Below are positions 39,911 through 42,368 of a DNA stretch of 42,368 nt, piece by piece. The DNA lies in contig JAIXQS010000103.1 of NCBI GenBank assembly GCA_027485615.1, positions 1-42,368 of the forward strand. Direction: 5' to 3'. Position 1 is the first letter of the stretch. Each line of letters begins with the position of its first letter. The position numbers and the translations under genes were made by a program. Source of the DNA: Verrucomicrobiaceae bacterium. Its GTDB lineage: Bacteria > Verrucomicrobiota > Verrucomicrobiia > Verrucomicrobiales > Akkermansiaceae. The notes beneath the pieces were generated by a model. The model saw only the letters and a list, made by a program, of their open reading frames with translations, was not told the DNA's origin and did no database searches.

Positions 39911-40839
39911 GTGAGTGAATGGAAAAGTTCGTGGGCCGTTTGGATCGGATCGGTGCCGCTGGCCTCGCCCGTTTTCGGCGTGCCACCTTCCTCCGGGAAG
40001 ACGCGGGCGAAGAGGCTGATCACGCCGCCTTCGAGGTGAGAATAAACGCCGACAGGAGTGTGGCAACCGCCGTCGAGCAGACGCAGGAACTCGCGCTCCG
40101 CCGTCACCTTCGTCCAGGTTTCCGCGTGGCAGATCGACTCCGCGAAGGCCCGCGATTCGCCATCATCCGCGCGAACCTCCAGCCCGATCGCCCCCTGCCC
40201 TGCTGCCGGGAAAAATTCGCTTTCCGGGAGACGGTGGGCGAACACGCCGGGAAAGCCGCTGACGGATTCGTCTTCCGACAGAAATCCGAGCCTCACCAAG
40301 CCCGCCTCGGCGAGCAGGATCGCATCGTATTGATCGCCTTCCGCCAGTTTGCGGATGCGGGTCGGCACGTTGCCACGCAGGTCGAGCACCGCGACATCCG
40401 GGCGGAGGAACTCGATCTGCTTCGCCCGCCGCACGCTGCTGGTGCCGACCCGTGCGCCCTTTTCCAAAGCATCGAGGCCGCCGGGCTGTTTCGTAAGCAG
40501 GACATCGCATACAGGAGCTCTTTCCAAGGTCGCCGCAAGCCGGAAGCGCGGATCGAGCACCGTCGGCATGTCCTTGAGGCTGTGCACCGCGATATCGACC
40601 GATCCGTCGTCCAGCGCCTCCTCGAGTTCCTTGATGAAAACGCCCTTGTCGAAAGTCCCCTCGGACTTCGCCACATCCGCCAGCGAGACATCCGTGCGGC
40701 GGTCGCCCGTGGTGGTGATGACGTTGCGCCGGATCTCCGCATCCGGAAATTTCACACAAAGTAAAGCCTCGGTCGCGGTCGCCTGCACCAACGCGAGATC
40801 GCTGCCGCGCGTGCCAATCATGATTGTTCTTCCGCTCAT
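39907..40839 (-). CDS. hemC: Hydroxymethylbilane synthase (porphobilinogen deaminase)
   Basis: A 310-residue HemC. It opens TIMIGTRGSDLALVQA, with catalytic Asp in VDIAVHSLKDMP (about 82-92), VGTSSVRRAKQI, LDLRGNVPTRIRKL and the dipyrromethane-cofactor cysteine C259 in LLDGGCHTPVG. It polymerises four porphobilinogen units into hydroxymethylbilane. The start at 40839 is chosen because the longer frame has no family match. It precedes cobA-hemD on the minus strand with a 4-bp overlap, giving two consecutive tetrapyrrole steps in one operon. Confidence 0.96.
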   Translation of the reverse strand: MSGRTIMIGTRGSDLALVQATATEALLCVKFPDAEIRRNVITTTGDRRTDVSLADVAKSEGTFDKGVFIKELEEALDDGSVDIAVHSLKDMPTVLDPRFRLAATLERAPVCDVLLTKQPGGLDALEKGARVGTSSVRRAKQIEFLRPDVAVLDLRGNVPTRIRKLAEGDQYDAILLAEAGLVRLGFLSEDESVSGFPGVFAHRLPESEFFPAAGQGAIGLEVRADDGESRAFAESICHAETWTKVTAEREFLRLLDGGCHTPVGVYSHLEGGVISLFARVFPEEGGTPKTGEASGTDPIQTAHELFHSLT

Positions 40840-40909
40840 CGTTCCTGTCTGCCCCTCCATGCCGCGCAACCCCGCGACGCGCAAGGGAAAGGATTACCCG
40901 CAGAGAAAA

Positions 40910-41212
40910 TCAGCTTTCTTCCGTCTCCGCAACCTTCGTCCGATGACCTTGTTTTGCGAGGATCTCAATGTGGATGGCTGGCCAGGATTCCTGAGCGGCC
41001 GTATCGATGCTTTTCGTGATCTCGGAAACATGGACGGGCTCGGCGGTCTCCGCATCCTTGCCGGTGCGGCAGTCGAAATCCCAGAAATCCGTGCCCTCGG
41101 GCAAGGGCTTGCGGCGCTCGCGTTTGATGTATTTGTTGATCTCGGCCTTGATCGCCTCGATGACGCGCGGCGGCTTGTGGTTCGGCATTTCGAAGGGGAA
41201 GGTTTTCTTCAT
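40910..41212 (-). CDS. DUF6172 family protein
   Basis: A 100-residue protein of the DUF6172 family. It shows MKKTFPFEMPNHKPPRVIEA, NKYIKRERRKPLPEGTDFWDFDC and HIEILAKQGHRTK, the usual order. Function unknown. It starts inside the stop of the gene before it on the minus strand (ATGA overlap at 41209-41212), and ends 70 bp before hemC, so it may be carried on one transcript from the glycosyltransferase-like gene towards hemC. Confidence 0.88.
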   Translation of the reverse strand: MKKTFPFEMPNHKPPRVIEAIKAEINKYIKRERRKPLPEGTDFWDFDCRTGKDAETAEPVHVSEITKSIDTAAQESWPAIHIEILAKQGHRTKVAETEES

Positions 41213-42368
41213 GCCGTGGTTTGTGGGAGATGGATGTCGGTTTGTCGATGGCGAGCCATCGCGATTTTCAGGGCGGCCGCATCACCTTCCGCCACGAGAG
41301 TGAGGAGCAGATGCTTGGGAAGGCCGCAGGCATCCGTGGCGATCACCGGGATGCCCGATGCGAGGGCTAGGAGGGCGAGGCGGGGTTCGTGTTCGATCCA
41401 CGCAGGCATGACCAAGGCCGTACAGCCGCCGAGATCGGAAGGGGTCGCACGCCGATGGCGGATGCCTGCGAGAGGATCGGGGCCGTCTTCTTTCGCACCG
41501 CCGAGAACCAACAACTCATCCCCGCTGCCGCACAAGGCGGCGGAGAGTTCGTAGATTCCTTTTCGGGCAAGCGCAGAAGCGGGGAAAAACCATTTGATCT
41601 CCTCGCCATGAGGTGCATCGACAGCAATCGGCGACGGCATCGACCAATCGAGCAGCAGCGCCTTCGCTCCGAAGTATCGTGCAATGCCACGGTGCGGCGT
41701 GACGATCTTCGCGGCCGCTGCGAACGCTTCGGTTTCCGCATGGAGTAAGGCGGCGTCGGCTCGGAAATCCCGGATCGTCTCCGAAGCCGGATGCACCCGC
41801 GCCGCATGATCGAGCCGTTTCTGCAATTCGGCCAGCGGCCAGCGGTTTGCCAGCACATCGAAAGTCCGCCCTCCGAGGCAACCGGTTTTCCATAGATGGG
41901 GCAACAGCGTCTGGGAAACTACGAGATGCCGCGCCATGGGATCGACCTCCGCCGCGAACCGCTCCGCGAGCCGCTGCTGCGCCCCGAGCATGAAACGCTG
42001 CCAGACGGCTCCCTGCACGGGGATGCGGCGTTGACGGAAAGAGCGAAGCAGCGTCTCAAAGGTGGAGTGCCGCTTCCATGCCCCTTGCGGCAGAGACCAC
42101 GCGTAGTTGGCTTTCCCGAAACGCACGCCATCGAGCGGAGTGAACCAGCGGTCGCCCTCACGGGCATGAAGCGCGCACCAATCATCGAACTCCGGCCAGC
42201 GCCCATCGAGCAACCACCCGGTGTGCCCGGCGGAGGGAGCGTGATCGGCGATGGCGGAAGGATGCCGGAAACAGGAAGTGACACCGCACGTCAAACAATC
42301 GCCCTCCGCCTTCGCCCGCGTCGGTGATCCGCTGAACTTCACCACATCTGCGGCTTGGAATTTTTCAG
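41209..42368 (-). CDS. Glycosyltransferase-like protein, 5' end outside the window
   Basis: About 386 residues are visible and the frame runs open to the window edge, so the true start lies outside; the GTG at 42345 is internal or one possible start. The C-terminal part resembles the nucleotide-binding lobe of GT4-type glycosyltransferases: LGGCTALVMPAWIEHEPRLALLALASGIPVIATDACGLPKHLL has the E-x7-E-like donor signature (EHEPRLALLALASG). The N-terminal part (LTCGVTSCFRHPSAIADH, WPEFDDWCALHAREGDRWF) looks like the acceptor lobe but is not recognised in detail. It is translationally coupled to the DUF6172 gene. Confidence 0.7.
   Translation of the reverse strand, partial: EKFQAADVVKFSGSPTRAKAEGDCLTCGVTSCFRHPSAIADHAPSAGHTGWLLDGRWPEFDDWCALHAREGDRWFTPLDGVRFGKANYAWSLPQGAWKRHSTFETLLRSFRQRRIPVQGAVWQRFMLGAQQRLAERFAAEVDPMARHLVVSQTLLPHLWKTGCLGGRTFDVLANRWPLAELQKRLDHAARVHPASETIRDFRADAALLHAETEAFAAAAKIVTPHRGIARYFGAKALLLDWSMPSPIAVDAPHGEEIKWFFPASALARKGIYELSAALCGSGDELLVLGGAKEDGPDPLAGIRHRRATPSDLGGCTALVMPAWIEHEPRLALLALASGIPVIATDACGLPKHLLLTLVAEGDAAALKIAMARHRQTDIHLPQTTA

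Noticed and set aside
1..42368. tRNA, rRNA, or insertion sequence genes
   Set aside because: No cloverleaf-like or ribosomal RNA sequence was recognised on reading, and no transposase-like protein is present; a tRNA search program was not available.

Overview
The window (42,368 bp, GC-rich with AT-rich intergenic spots) looks like a chromosomal segment of a member of the Verrucomicrobiota or a close relative. This is inferred from a DUF1080 protein, a DUF6172 protein, many small lipoproteins, an RsmA-Nudix fusion and a CobA-HemD fusion, and not from any marker tree. No rRNA, tRNA, CRISPR array or complete insertion sequence was found. Genes are tightly packed and many junctions are ATGA overlaps.

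Region 1 (1-8333) is an accessory nitrogen-acquisition block. It holds the end of a TauB/SsuB-type ABC ATPase, a type III glutamine-synthetase-like ligase, a creatininase-family amidohydrolase and a GFA-type zinc protein. A divergent MarR regulator with a candidate operator follows. Then come a TauC-type permease, a TauA/NMT1-type lipoprotein binding protein, an FGE-fold protein lacking the catalytic cysteines, a TIM-barrel isomerase-like protein and a Rieske mononuclear-iron oxygenase.

Region 2 (8389-16662) starts with a short MgtE-like transporter. A NikR-like regulator follows, behind a near-perfect NikR-type operator, and heads an operon of two DUF1989 proteins (carboxyguanidine deiminase CgdA/CgdB family, formerly urea carboxylase-associated proteins), a biotin-dependent urea/guanidine carboxylase and allophanate hydrolase. 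From published family knowledge this set converts guanidine to carboxyguanidine, then allophanate, then ammonia and CO2. Together, regions 1 and 2 suggest uptake and oxidative dealkylation of an N-methylated guanidino or amine compound, followed by guanidine/urea breakdown. That joint pathway is inference and is the main candidate for an undescribed system.

Region 3 (16833-29000) is mostly housekeeping: rpsB-tsf-rpsU ending in a strong terminator, an M50-like membrane protease, a cysteine desulfurase, a possible decayed gene, a sugar nucleotidyltransferase, rppH, a secreted protein, an RsmA-Nudix fusion, a glutaminyl cyclase lipoprotein, an ABC-F ATPase and agmatine deiminase.

Region 4 (29000-42368) holds several lineage-specific envelope proteins (single-TM, BamE-like, AsmA-like) and an 823-bp non-coding stretch with an 18-bp perfect inverted repeat. 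It continues with scpA, a lipoprotein run (FKBP, rhodanese, DUF2459) with ppnP, a small unknown gene paired with a PIN-domain gene, a DUF1080 protein, cobA-hemD and hemC, a DUF6172 protein and the 3' part of a glycosyltransferase-like gene.
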